Of a stretch of 64,000 nt of DNA, positions 23,201 to 34,678 are shown one piece after another (positions within the stretch are counted from its first letter, which is position 1; every line of letters starts with the position of its first letter). The DNA is from Epiperipatus broadwayi (Eukaryota; Onychophora; Udeonychophora; Euonychophora; Peripatidae): NCBI GenBank assembly GCA_028023455.1, contig JAQFVV010000036.1:8181576-8245575 (forward strand), read 5' to 3'. The notes below the pieces were generated by a model. It did not search any database. It was not told where the DNA came from and saw only the letters and a program-made list of their open reading frames with translations. A program made the translations under genes and the position numbers.

Positions 23201-25341
23201 ATATATAGAACACAAACTTGTTAAAATTTATATGTATATGGTTCTAATATAACTTAATTTAAAAATGACCATATATAAACAAATTAAGGTCACATACAAA
23301 AATAATTTTAAAAAAATACAATATTAGGTGGATATACACATAATTGACCATGCTCTTTCAAAAAATATTGTTATAAAAATTGATTTTTTTTTTCATTATT
23401 TCACATTGAATAAAACTAGAATTTAATTTTTGTAATTAAATGAATAATTTCATCATTTAATGAAAGAACTTTACGAGTTCTCTTAGGTTTGGCAGAATTT
23501 TTAACTTCAACATTAAACCTCATTAAAAATATACATTTTGTGGGGGAAAGTAAAGAAAATATGCATATGGTAGCATGCATGACATAGTGAGATTATAATA
23601 TTTGAGATGATATTTAAAGGGATATTGCAAGATGAAGGCAATACAAAATCATAAAATTTAATTTTGTAATTTACAAATTTTAATATTTTTATTATTATTT
23701 ATGAATAGCATAGAAATTAAATGCAGCTATTAATCTAGAAGAGATACAGTGACATATCTCTAATACTCTATAGAAGTTTTCTGATTTTTCAAGTGGAAAT
23801 ATTTGAAAATTTATTAACTTTTTACTAGACACGTGTTTCTGGCAATTGAACCTGATGTCATTAGTAGTTTGGGAGAGCACTTCAGACTCCAATGAACATA
23901 TTTATTTGATATCTATTAAATACACCTACAAAGTTCAATATAATCTTAAAGCTTAGCTGCATATTTAATGGCAATTTAATTAGTTTCCTTTATATCAGCT
24001 TAATGTTGTTAATAAGACAGAACCTTTAAACATTATTTTTCTTCATCATATGTTGTTACTGGAAACATTGGAAAATATCTATAGAAAATATAGGTAACAT
24101 TATTACATATTCATGCAGTATTTTATTAACAATATTTTAAAATATTAAAGATCAAAATTAGACCAAATGTTTTTGTGTAAAGGCTTTACCTTGTTTCTTA
24201 ACAATAAACTGATGCAAATGAGGTTTTAGTTAAATTGCTACTAAAATGATACATGTATGCATAAAGATTCATGCTGGACTTTACAAAAAGATTTAGAGAT
24301 TGGGTAGTTAGGTTTGGAGTATCAACTGATTTTTTAAGTGATTATGTCAGATCTGACAGTAACATGATCTAGCAAAAAGTTATTTGATTTTTTTCATCAA
24401 ATGTTAAATTTTTTATAGAGGACAGAGGTAAATAATGACATCATTATTACATAATTTATATAATATTTAATTATGTACAGTATATATATATATATATGGA
24501 AGAATAAAAAAGAGTAGTGGTTTCCTGTTAATACTTTATTGAATAATTTGTAGCTTATGTGCTAACAGAAATGTTAACATATTGTATCAGCAATGAGATA
24601 TATTTTCATCCAGGTAACTTTATATTCATGGAGATTATGATATACCACAGTTAATTTAGCTATTATTTTCAATGTCACTTTTAATTTATTAGAGATGTTT
24701 AGTGGTATCAGTTATGGTAGATAATACAATATCAAACATTTCTAGCAAATATGTTGTTGTTTCAGCTGTATCATAACTCTGCAGCCATTTTTTAGTAGAA
24801 TACTGTAGCTACCTAATGCTAAGATCTCCCATTATTGACTACAAAGTTTCAGGTTATTTATATAGATTGACTTCAGATACTTCAGCTGAAAGTTCTTTAA
24901 TTTGTTCTAGCATCTCAATATTTAGAGGTGCTTCATAAACTTTGGAGTCTTTTACATAAATTTTAAAATAATCCCAATGGATGATTTCTGAAAAATTTTC
25001 TGAATGCTCTTCATTATCAGAATTAAATGGGTCAGATATATTCAATAATCTTAAAAAAAACATTTACCATTCATGCCTTTATAGTAATAATGTAAAATAC
25101 TGACAAACCCAGAGTGAGTTTATTTACTCATGCCCTAACTAATGCATTACTTTATAAATTAAATATTATTTGCTCAGTAGTCCATACAAATATGAGTTTC
25201 ACTTGTATCATAAGATGAATTGATGCAAATGAAAAGGGTATGTTACACACACTCGTAATAAATATATATAGACATCTGGTGAGAGTTTTTTTTAAAAAAA
25301 CCAATTATTTATCCTTCAGCTAAGAATAGCTAAATATATAT
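20237..25341. other. Long AT-rich interval without recognised genes
   Basis: No gene can be supported. A near-palindrome of about 100 bp lies at 22303-22402 (arms share tatactttgaaataa and its reverse). A segment at 22414-22620 begins tctatataaaatccc and has tgtatgt-type repeats that recall Helitron ends, without proof. A minus-strand frame at 24854-25063 could be an exon and is listed separately. Confidence 0.4.
24854..25063 (-). other. Possible exon of an unknown gene
   Basis: A minus-strand frame of about 65 codons reads like protein: a stretch rich in Asp, Glu and Asn (SDPFNSDNEEHSE) is followed by alternating hydrophobic segments and an amphipathic end (MLEQIKELSAEVSEV). Upstream of residue 6 lies ttttttttaag, a good 3' splice acceptor, so translation may enter from an exon further right. 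No convincing donor is seen at the end; the frame stops at 24854. I do not recognise a family. Chance is the main alternative. Confidence 0.2.
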
Positions 25342-25356
25342 CAACTAATAATTTAA

Positions 25357-25463
25357 GTCTTGCATTGGTGGTCGAGAGGTCAGCGCGACTGCCTTGCACT
25401 TGCAGGCAGTTGCCCTGGTTGCAGGTTCACATCCCGGCCGATGCTATGACATTAAAAAAAAAA
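25357..25463 (+). mobile_element. tRNA-derived SINE, intact head
   Basis: The copy is flanked by a perfect 15-bp repeat, caactaataatttaa (25342-25356 and 25464-25478). It has an A-box-like tggtcgagaggt (about 25369) and a B-box-like ggttcacatcc (about 25424), the internal RNA polymerase III promoter of a tRNA-like head. It ends in a poly-A run. This is the best preserved copy of a family with five other members in the window. Confidence 0.85.
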
Positions 25464-25478
25464 CAACTAATAATTTAA

Positions 25479-27183
25479 TGGTTGGTGCTTAAGAGTTGCA
25501 ATAATTTCACAAATTACCATATTTTGCCACAGCTTGGGATTTCAAGTTCTGGCAAGTACCTCCTAATTATGTCACCATTTATATTTTTTAACATTTTATA
25601 TTTCAACTAAATTTCTTTTTCCACTATAAGTATAGCCTCCATTTAGTACTGTAGCAGAGTGATGGAGAGTTATATAACCCTGGATTGAAGCAGTGTTTGA
25701 ATGTCACATGATTTCCTGAGCAACAACCGTTCAATCTTTTTAGTCAGTTGGTGTATATGCAGTTGTATTAATTTTTAAAGTAAATACTAAAATAATCTTA
25801 GATGTAATATTATGTAAGATTGTACAGAATATTTGGAATACTTATAATTATTATTTTAAATCAAAAGATTGCATTGTTTTGAGTCTGAAAGTGGAATATT
25901 GCAATAAGACACCTCTCATTTAATCTGGAGAAACACGAAATAGATGGTCATTATCAAATTTCTAAATATTTTATATATTGCTACGCTCTTAATTTTAAAT
26001 CATTTCTGCAAAAAAATGCTGAAATAAAATGTTGTGTAACCGAACAACCAAGTTTTTATCTAATATTTAAAAACAAACAAGATTCACTCATATATAAACA
26101 ACTTTCAAATATCTCATGTCATGTAAAGGGTTCTTCAAAAAGTTTCAGAAGGGAAACTGAAGAAAATAGCTTTACTAACTGTCAGGCTTGCTAACAATTG
26201 GTGGCAGGGCTTTAGGGATTTTCAAATCCCCCTTTGTATAGTCTTTTAGCCAAGTGTAGCTTGATAGGCATTTATTAACCAGTTATTGGATGGATAGCTC
26301 ATTTGGCCACAAGCTTGATAGAAAAATCCTAAACCTGTTTGTAAGGGAAAAAAATACCTTGCTCTGATTTGAATCTCAGTTTATAGGCAAGGTAGACAAA
26401 TACACTAACAATTACATTTATATATATATAATAAGTAAAAGTATTTATTAAAGCTTTGAATATATTGAAAATGTTTATATGAGCAGTGATTAAAGCGTCT
26501 GTATTTCGACCATAAAATAAATTTGAATGCAAACTGAACTTAAATATTTTTCATATGGTTAAGAATTTTTAGATTTATTGGTTTTGATAGAACTGTATTT
26601 AAAATTACTAAGTTTGCTTGGAAATTGTCGGCTACCGGGATAAGTTTAAAGTTTCCGAATTCGAATATCAGATTGTTGACATGATGGATAGATAGATATA
26701 CTAATTTTACATGCGTATATTTATTTAAACAATGCATAGTAAAACAAATTTGCCTTAGCACAATATGGAAATCTTTAATTTAAACATTTGTTGTTTATAT
26801 ACATATTCATTTTTGTACATTTGTTGCGGAAAATATATAATCAAAGGTTCTTATGATATGATTAGATATCTGATCAATAAAATATATGCTAATGAACACC
26901 TTTCGATTATTACTAATGGAATTTGGGCACTGTTTGCTAACTTTACCATTTTTATTGTTAGTGCAACGTCTCTTACAGCATTAAAATGTAGGCTATAAAT
27001 ATAATTAAATTTATAATAGTAGAATTTTATTTTTACTTGGTAAAATAAATAATACTCAATTTTTCCATTGATATTTATTAATAATAGAGGATTTAGTCCG
27101 AACAATTAAACTATAAATCAAGCGAACGTAATTGAAGTAATTAATAAACGTCGTTTAAGTTATTTAAATGCATTTGATTATAA
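25479..27183. other. Spacer upstream of the first host gene
   Basis: No coding sequence recognised. TATA-like motifs at 26994-27000 (ctataaata) and 27112-27118 (ctataaat) lie 190 and 70 bp upstream of the start codon at 27184; either could serve a promoter, but AT content makes chance matches likely. Confidence 0.3.
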
Positions 27184-28272
27184 ATGTCACTCAGAATGCG
27201 ATTAAATATTAAAATTATTATTTTTCTTTTAATTATTGGCTATCAGAAACAAGTACAAACTTTTTCTTACGAGTCTGCCAAGTGCGACAAATTAGACAGT
27301 TGCGAAGATGGAGTATCCGACCCCCAGCAAAGGAATGCTTCGAACAGAAATTGTTATTGCGACAATTTGTGCGAAGAATATAAAGAATGCTGTCCCCAGT
27401 TAAAATCATCTCATAAAAACGTTTCCTCGGAATATTCCTACTTCTGCGTGCAGTCAGATGTCATGCAAGTTTCATATTTTACAAAGTCTACTTGTCCATA
27501 CAATTATCCTCGTGATTATATAAGAGAAAGCTGTCTTGTTAGAGAATCTAAAGATCCAGTGAAAAGTTTACCTGTGTTCGATATTAGGAAAAAACAGCTG
27601 TATCGAAACATTTATTGTGCTCTTTGTAATGGGGTTCACGGATCTGATGTCAAAAGCTGGGAGTTAGTGGTTTCTTGTTATAAGGAAGATACTGTTAAGA
27701 TACCCCCTTCTGAATTTAGTGAAAAGGAAATAGAAACGTTTTTAGATAGACTTGCTTTTAGTAAAGTCACGGGAAATTGGGAAGTTCCTACATCTAAGAA
27801 AGGAAGTCTATTCAACATGACATTTCACTGTAGTCAGATGATGATAAACTCAATTTTCCGACCCTTAAGACAATGCAAACCACAATTAATTGATACTTGT
27901 TCCCCAAACTGGAGAAACAATTATGTTGCCTACAAGTGCCAAAATGAAATGGCTTTATATCGTTATGCTTTAGTGAAAGATTCCTATAAAACATTTCGAA
28001 ATAAATATTGTGCAATGTGCAACAGGGTATCCTTAAATAAACTGGATTGCGAGTCGCCTATGTTCAGACCTATACCGGAGTATCCAAAACCTTTTGCAGT
28101 GGAAATGATACTGAAGTATGTATTTATTACTAATAATGATGGTAAAAGACTTCTAAGAAATAAATGTATGGATGGATATCTCTATGATTCTGCTAAGATG
28201 AAGTGTGTCCCAGTAAAATGCGGCGACTTTTCGATGGATGTTAAAAATGATTGCATTTTTTCATTATTGTGA
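27184..28272 (+). CDS. Secreted somatomedin-B-like, Mth2-type ectodomain protein 1
   Basis: This is a 362-residue open frame without introns. Residues 1-26 form a signal peptide (hydrophobic IIIFLLII core, possible cleavage after VQT). Residues 34-70 are somatomedin-B-like, with C34, C40, C57, C59, C63 and the C69-C70 pair in CYCDNLCEEYKECC. Two modules follow, each with the motif N-x-Y-C-A-x-C-N (residues 142-149 and 273-280) preceded by VFDI/LYRY-type segments. Near the C-terminus NKCMDGYLYD precedes further cysteines. In Methuselah-2-like receptors such an ectodomain is followed by seven transmembrane helices; here a stop comes after 362 residues and no helices follow. It may be a secreted ligand-binding or decoy-like protein, or the first exon of a receptor transcript. 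The start is chosen because it gives a complete signal peptide. A paralogue lies at 56117-57262. Confidence 0.8.
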   Translation: MSLRMRLNIKIIIFLLIIGYQKQVQTFSYESAKCDKLDSCEDGVSDPQQRNASNRNCYCDNLCEEYKECCPQLKSSHKNVSSEYSYFCVQSDVMQVSYFTKSTCPYNYPRDYIRESCLVRESKDPVKSLPVFDIRKKQLYRNIYCALCNGVHGSDVKSWELVVSCYKEDTVKIPPSEFSEKEIETFLDRLAFSKVTGNWEVPTSKKGSLFNMTFHCSQMMINSIFRPLRQCKPQLIDTCSPNWRNNYVAYKCQNEMALYRYALVKDSYKTFRNKYCAMCNRVSLNKLDCESPMFRPIPEYPKPFAVEMILKYVFITNNDGKRLLRNKCMDGYLYDSAKMKCVPVKCGDFSMDVKNDCIFSLL

Positions 28273-28279
28273 TATTAAT

Positions 28280-28285
28280 AATAAA
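28280..28285 (+). promoter_or_regulatory. Possible polyadenylation signal
   Basis: An AATAAA hexamer lies 8 bp after the stop codon of the ectodomain gene. If used, the mRNA would end here with no room for a downstream receptor exon. In such AT-rich DNA a chance match is possible. Confidence 0.3.
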
Positions 28286-28839
28286 TGACGCAATATAAAT
28301 AATCTGATAGAAATAATATCTTTGTATTTAGAAAAATATATATTTTTTGCTTTATTGTAAAAGCTATGTTAACAACGACTTCAAATTATTTATGTATGAG
28401 TATTATGTTCTCTCTCGAAGACTAATTTGCCACTAATGGCCACTCCTTTTATTAACGTTATTTATTTAGAATCTTAATATTAAAGCTTCATCATTAACTT
28501 TATAATAAGTTCTTTGATTATTTAAATGAAAATAGTGTAGCTTTATTTTTTAAAGAAATTCCTGTGTTTCGTACATACATATTTTACAAATATTAAAGGA
28601 TTTTTTTTCTCTTTTTGTACATGAAATATCTGCAAAGATAATACACAATGATTTTAATCCAATAATTATTTTAAGTGATCTTAAATCTAGGTTAGTAATA
28701 TATATGTATAAACATTCTAACATTATAAGAGCCGCTAATAGAGATACTATAGTTTACCTAGTCATGGATTGAAACACGAACTAATCATCCAGCAACGTAG
28801 CAGAAAATCAGTTGCTTTTATTATTTGTCATAAAATTTT
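28286..28839. other. Spacer
   Basis: No recognisable feature between the host gene and the old RTE. Confidence 0.35.
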
Positions 28840-28907
28840 ATATTCTTGCTTTCTTCTAAGAGTTTTTGTACAATTTCTAAAATTGTGAAATAACTATAAT
28901 TTCCCTT

Positions 28908-29022
28908 TTTTGTTTTTCCATATGTCATAGCATCAGCCGGGAGGCGAACCCGCAACAACCGTTTGCAACCAACTGCTTGCTTGCAAGACGGCTGCGCTGA
29001 CCTCTCGGCTAACAACGCTTGA
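28908..29022 (-). mobile_element. tRNA-derived SINE
   Basis: The minus strand repeats the SINE head at 25357: an A-box-like gagaggtcagcgcagcc segment, and a B-box-like gggttcgcctcccggc. It then has the catcagc-type junction and an A-rich tail (T-rich on plus). Only weak flanking repeats (actataattt, actaatattt) are visible. Confidence 0.75.
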
Positions 29023-29856
29023 CTAATATTTTATTCCTTTAGTTACACACAATTACAATTTACTTTGAATTCCTTTAGTTTTCATTTTAATTGATAAATT
29101 ACTTGAAAACTGTCTTAGAAAATTTTGATGGTATGGAATCATTCTGTCGTATACTTTTATAAGTCATGTGACATGATTTGATTTCTTTGTACTTTTATGA
29201 GTATTTATTTCCTTAGTGTCACCATGTAATTTACTTACTATTATTATATTTTGATAAATATTCTTCAAAATTTGAGCTACTCTAAGTCTACATTTTAAGT
29301 ACAGCTGAATACTTGTAGAATGAATTGCTTGTTCATAATTTTTAAATATAACTTTATCTTTCTTATTACATTTCCAAATCCATATAATATTAATATCATT
29401 TAATTTATTATTTTTACAGTGATTTATATATGAAGCATTGTAAAAATAATAAATAAAATAAATGGTATTAATAATTTTTAAATACAAAACATAATGACAA
29501 CTTATACTTATTGGTTCTTTATATAACTTGTATAGTGCTTGAATGTATGTAATCTACTGTGCTAAAACTCCTTTAAAGTTCAGTTTTGGGTAGGGGGAGT
29601 TAATTTAAATCCAACATTTTCTGTTGATGAATTGCAATGCTCTTAGTAAATTTCTTGCATAGATCTAATAGAAAGCATAGATTTGTATTTTTTTTCCCAC
29701 TATTTTGTAATTTCAGTCATTTGTTTCAACTTTATTATTAGATTTACTGCATGATTTTGCCAATAATGCATCTGTTCCTTCTGCTTTTTTAAAAATGATA
29801 ATACTTTAATTATTTTCTAACATTAATAACCTTTCATCTCTTTATTTAAAATGCTT

Positions 29857-29969
29857 TTTTTTCCATACATCATAGCATCGGCCGGGAGGCGAACCCGCAA
29901 CAACAGTCTGCAACCACCTGCTTGCCTGCAAGGTTGCTGCACCGACCTCTCGGCTAACAATGCTTGACT
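29857..29969 (-). mobile_element. tRNA-derived SINE inserted in RTE
   Basis: Same family as above. Imperfect 12-bp flanking repeats, tttaaaatgctt (29845-29856) and tttaaagtgctt (29970-29981), are a duplicated piece of RTE sequence. Confidence 0.8.
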
Positions 29970-30158
29970 TTTAAAGTGCTTAACAATTTAAAAGATGTAG
30001 AAATTGTAGTACTCCTTTTATTTTCTTGCTTTTTAATACAATGTAATTGTTTGAAGTTCTCTTTACATATTTCATAATTACTCTTTCCTTTTTAGTAATA
30101 GTGCTACCTTTTGTTTTTATTACAATATTAATCTTCCTTTGAAGACCAATGTTTTACA

Positions 30159-30522
30159 GTGGTAAACTCTTCATACAGTAGTGCCACCCAGTGAAAGCCT
30201 TAGCAATCAATGGAAGCAAGAAGGTTTGTGCATAAAATCCCTACCTAGTCCCTACTCACCCAATATCCCCAGACTAGTTTCTAGCTTGTGACTTTCATCA
30301 GTGAGGAGCCTTAGATCTGAGAGCATTGCACCTAGTCCTTAGGATCCAATGCAACCCTCCAGCAGCTTAGCCTGGAGATATTGGATAAGTTGGTACTAAA
30401 TAGGGATTTTATATAGAAACCTTTCTTCCATTGATTACTAAGACTTGCACTGGATGGCACTACTATATGGAGACTTTGCTGCTTGTGTGAGTATAGGAAA
30501 TGATCATGTGAGGATTTTAGTG
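30159..30522 (-). mobile_element. Ribozyme-bearing retroelement, copy 1
   Basis: Member of the hammerhead family (see 34456-34838). It interrupts the old RTE; gttttaca and gttttata flank it as an imperfect duplication. Inverted end segments (about 30163-30240 and 30405-30475) enclose the ribozyme core on the minus strand. The right end has the family terminus (gatcatgtga at 30502). Confidence 0.75.
30260..30314 (-). ncRNA. Hammerhead ribozyme candidate, copy 1
   Basis: Read on the minus strand: stem I strand cuaa, loop, uccuca; core CUGAUGA; stem II AGU/GCU with a CACAA loop; core GAAA; short stem III within ACUAGU; cleavage triplet GUC; return strand ugggga, ua, uugg. All core bases are present. 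Stem II shows an A-U pair where other copies have G-C, a compensated change. Confidence 0.7.
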
Positions 30523-32293
30523 GTTTTATACATTATATTTTACCTTTAAGAGTTCTCTTCTATAACTTTTCTACTAGTTCACAGTGATATTTTTTTATTC
30601 ATCTTTATTCAGTTTTTATTGTATCATTTTGTAGAATTTCAAATACTTAATTGATCTAAATGGATCATTTAAAAATATTTTCATATTTTTGTAATTCGTA
30701 CATTGCTTTCTCTATTGAAAATATATTGGTGAATTGCTCCTTTTTTATACCAATTATCTGTGTAGCTCAACTTAAGTCTGCGATGACATCAAAGTCTTAA
30801 TATTTTAAACCAATTTACAAGTTCCAGCTTAAAACCATAGAATATTTTTGAAAGCTAAAAAGATCACCCTTGTTAGTTCTGGTTTTTTTAATGAACTTTT
30901 ATTTTCGTATTGATGATCCCTTCATGTATTAAACATATTACAGTCTTGGAACAGATTTTTTTTATTAGTCAAAATATAATACGTCTTTGTATCATTATTT
31001 GGATGCTTCTAGTTTATTTTCTCTTTGGATTTTTTTTCACAACAGCCATATTTCCTTTTTCCCATTTTCCAAGATCTTTTTTTTTTCATTTCTGTCTTTA
31101 TATATATATATATTCATTCATATCATTTATATCTTTTGTTTTCAATTTACCCATAAAATAGCCATGAGAATTTTAAAGCATTTGGTCTGACCCAAAACAT
31201 TCTGTACTTCTAAATAAAAATCCATTACGTTTTCATCAGAATAAGAATTTGTAGAGGGGTAAACGTAAGTTATCTTCATTTGATTCATCCATTAAATTGA
31301 TTAACTAATCATATCTGCTATATCGTCAATCCCTATAATACTGTTCTTTCATTCTTTACTTGTGATGAATCTCATTCTAATATTTCCCTTATTTGCATGT
31401 TTACAGTAATATCCATTTTTTAAATCAATTGTTTCTTTTTTTTAAAAAAAAAATTCTCAAGTTGAAAATGTCTTACTTAAAATTTAACACTTCTTTCAAC
31501 TCATGCAATTGACCTGTGGCTTGAAAGTGATTTGCAGTGGTCTATTAGTCTAGATCAGTAATCTGTGTGTTATTAGTTATATTTATTTTCAAACATAAAC
31601 TACTATCTGGTGATATCTTTATAGTCTTCAAGATACACAGACAAATAATGTTGGTAATACAAAAAGAATAATCAATCTCACATACACTTAAACATTTATT
31701 CGTCTTCAAATCTGGAGTGTCCGTTGCAAACTAATCTTCACCCTCCCACCTCCAAATCAGGATGTCATATTTATCGATCACCTTAATAAGTTAAAAAGAA
31801 AGACAATGTATTCACATATTCTTAAATAATCAATTATTTTTCATTAATAAAGTTATTTTTGAAACTAAAAAAAAATACAATTGTTGTCCCAGTTAAGAAT
31901 TATCAGGCATCTGAGAAAGTAGATGTGTTTTTTGGTTTTAAACTTAGAAGTGGATGTCACGAAAGTCTGTAAACTGGTTGATAAGCAGCAAATGCCTCTT
32001 CATTTACCAATAATAGCTTACTATAAGGTAATATTTTCTAACATTTCTACCCCCCCCTCAAAAAAACAAACAAACAACAACAACAAAAAAACATATTTCA
32101 CTAAAATAATCAACTGGAAAACTACTGATGCTTTTTTTGTTTTCTAATGAGGCATCAGAAATTTGCTTCATCCATTTTCTTTATCGTCTCAAAGAGAAAT
32201 GAGAATCTTTTTTAATTTACAGAAAACTCTTTTCAGAACTTAATTAGATTACAAATTATTAATAGGTAGTTTCTAAACTTCTAAAGCAGAATT

Positions 32294-32396
32294 TTTTTTT
32301 CTCATGTGTCATAGCATCAGCCAGGAAGCAAACCCGCTAACCCAGGACAACTGCTTGTAAAGCAGCTGTCGCTGACCTCTCGACCACCAATGCTTG
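32294..32396 (-). mobile_element. tRNA-derived SINE with perfect TSD
   Basis: The copy is flanked by the 17-bp repeat acttctaaagcagaatt (32277-32293 and 32397-32413). A- and B-box regions match the family but the B-box is mutated (gggtttgcttcc). Confidence 0.85.
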
Positions 32397-32526
32397 ACTT
32401 CTAAAGCAGAATTAACAAATCAATTACACATTTATTGAAAGAGATTGGTTTTGAATAAGCATTTGTTAATAAAAAATAAACCACAATTCATTGCTTTATA
32501 TGTATGCACTAAAAAGAACAATACAT

Positions 32527-32632
32527 TTTTTTTTAAGTGTCATAGCATCGGCCGGGACGTGAACCAGCAACCCAGGCAACTGCCTGCAAGTGCAAAGCAG
32601 TCGCGCTGACTTCTCGACCTCCAATGCAAGAC
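32527..32632 (-). mobile_element. tRNA-derived SINE
   Basis: The SINE lies about 130 bp from the previous one in the same orientation. Imperfect flanking repeats are aacaatacat (32517-32526) and aacaatatat (32633-32642). The B-box region reads ggttcacgtcccggcc. Confidence 0.8.
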
Positions 32633-32956
32633 AACAATATATTTTTTTCAGCTTTTACATTATTCTTGGCATTATGTGACCAAAAATAAGAATTTGGGAC
32701 AAAGTATCATTTAAATAAACTTACAAATAATGTCAACTTTCCTGTATTTAGCCAATTAATAAAATCTTAATAATATAATAAAATTCATAGCTGGACTTTT
32801 TTAGATTGATGGAAGCTTCTTAAGCAGGCTCAGATTTTTTTATGTTTGGATTATGACTAATCTAAATAACCATATTGATTAGCGAATATGGAGTATACAT
32901 ATTTTATACATTACTAATTTCAACAGCATACAAATAACTTTTACTACTGTTTTAGC

Positions 32957-33391
32957 TGAAATACACAGGCTTATATATACCTGTGTCTATATATGTAATA
33001 GACAGGGTATGAGCACAGACTTTCACATGACCCACCACTCTCCACACTATCTCATAACACTGATACACTTGAACACATATGTTGAAAAGATAAATAATCA
33101 CCAATATACGTATTTCATGCTAAACCAGCAATCATCAGTTGGTCCAGATTACCATCTCTACACATATATGCTACAAGTGCTCAGATATATCTTAATATAT
33201 ATCTGAGCACTTGTAGCATATATGTGTAAAGATGGTAATCTGGACCAACTGATGATTGCTGGTTTAGCATGAAATACATATATTGGTGATTATTTATCTT
33301 TTCAACATATGTGTGTTCAAGTGTATCAGTGTTATGAGATAGTGTGGAGAGTGGTGGGTCATGTAAAAGTCTGTGCTCATACCCTGTCTAT
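32957..33391. mobile_element. Palindromic retroelement, long hairpin
   Basis: Two arms of about 190 bp (32997-33189 and 33197-33391) are almost perfect reverse complements around an 8-bp centre near 33193. A 10-bp repeat, tactgtttta, flanks it (32947-32956 and 33392-33401). One arm resembles 46670-46855. The low arm divergence suggests recent origin or gene conversion. No ORF is present. Confidence 0.75.
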
Positions 33392-33401
33392 TACTGTTTT
33401 A

Positions 33402-33637
33402 ATGTGTAATGTTAAGGACTGTTACCATATCTCAGAACATTCTTGTTGTAATATGTTCAGAATTTATTCATAAGCAAACTCATAATGAATTCTTTTAATA
33501 AACTTGCACATACAATTTTACTATCTATTTATCAATGCCCATTAATTCAGTCTGATAAACTAAAAATTCTTCTATCTGACCTCCAATCGCATATATTGTA
33601 AATAAATTAACATTGTTTAACTGAAAAAGCTAAAATT
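33402..33637. other. Unassigned spacer
   Basis: No feature recognised. Confidence 0.3.
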
Positions 33638-33835
<198 letters not shown>

Positions 33836-34558
33836 GATGACTGCTAATACTAAGTTTTATTCTTTTTGGATAACAATGTTGATTTATTTACAATATATAT
33901 GGTTGGAGGTCAGGTGAAGGAAGAATTCTTGTTTTATCAGATTGAACGAATGGGGATTAGTAAATGATAAGTAAAATTATATTTGCAAGTTTATTAAAAA
34001 GATTCATTATGAATTTGCTTACAAATAATTCTGAGTAACATATTAGAACAAGAATGTTCTGTGATATATTTTATACATATATGCAATACATAATGTTAGC
34101 ACTACAGAATGAAGTAACAAAAAGCTATCTGTCCCCATACCTTCACACAGTTCACACATGAATTCATTTACTTTTAGTTTGCAATTAGATGATATTACTT
34201 TTACTTAATTAAATTTAATATAGTTGATGCTCAGACAGTTCATTAACAATATAATAAATTAATAAGTATTGCTTAACTTTAATGTTACCTATTTACATTC
34301 CATATTACATGGATGTGTACAATACTTTATACTCCAAAGTTTAAGAACAGTTAGATATTCATTTGTTAATCAATATAATTATTTAGACTGTTTACAATTC
34401 AGATAGAGTTTATTTAGAAAGTTTTCATCAAGCTGAAAAAAGTCCAGTTATGCATAGAAGCTAAACTCTCCATACAGTAGCATCACTCAGTGCAAGCCAG
34501 AGTAATCAATGGATGTGGGAAGAATTGTGTATAAAACCCCTATCTAATGCCTACTCAC

Positions 34559-34605
34559 CCAATATCCCCAGACTAGTTTCTTGCTTGTGGCTTTCATCAG
34601 TGAGG
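34559..34605 (-). ncRNA. Hammerhead ribozyme candidate, copy 2
   Basis: The core CUGAUGA and GAAA are intact, with GUC cleavage triplet and a 5-bp stem I (ccuca with ugggg). Stem II is weakened to two pairs (AGC/GCA). The distal stem I strand is replaced by other sequence. Confidence 0.6.
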
Positions 34606-34625
34606 CTATTGTGGTTTTCATCAGT

Positions 34626-34678
34626 AAGGCTCCTCACTGATGAAAGCCACAAACTAGAAGCTAGTCTGGGGATATTGG
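34626..34678 (+). ncRNA. Hammerhead ribozyme candidate, copy 3
   Basis: The plus strand has uccuca, CUGAUGA, stem II AGC/ACU, then GAAG instead of GAAA, the palindrome-like CUAG, and GUC with ugggga. The changed A15.1 (G) could still form a wobble with U16.1; activity is doubtful. Confidence 0.55.

Larger units (their letters stand above)
28840..32030 (-). mobile_element. Old near-full-length RTE with three nested insertions
   Basis: Segments along the minus strand match the RTE at 51491-54804 in the same order, from the RT region (28840-29700; compare 52180-52700), through the linker (29970-30150 and 30545-30900), the endonuclease (30900-31680) and the 5' region (31690-32030). It is highly mutated with no open frames. 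Three elements interrupt it and are listed separately: SINEs at 28908-29022 and 29857-29969, and a ribozyme-bearing element at 30159-30522. This is the oldest layer in the region, since the others sit inside it. Confidence 0.7.
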
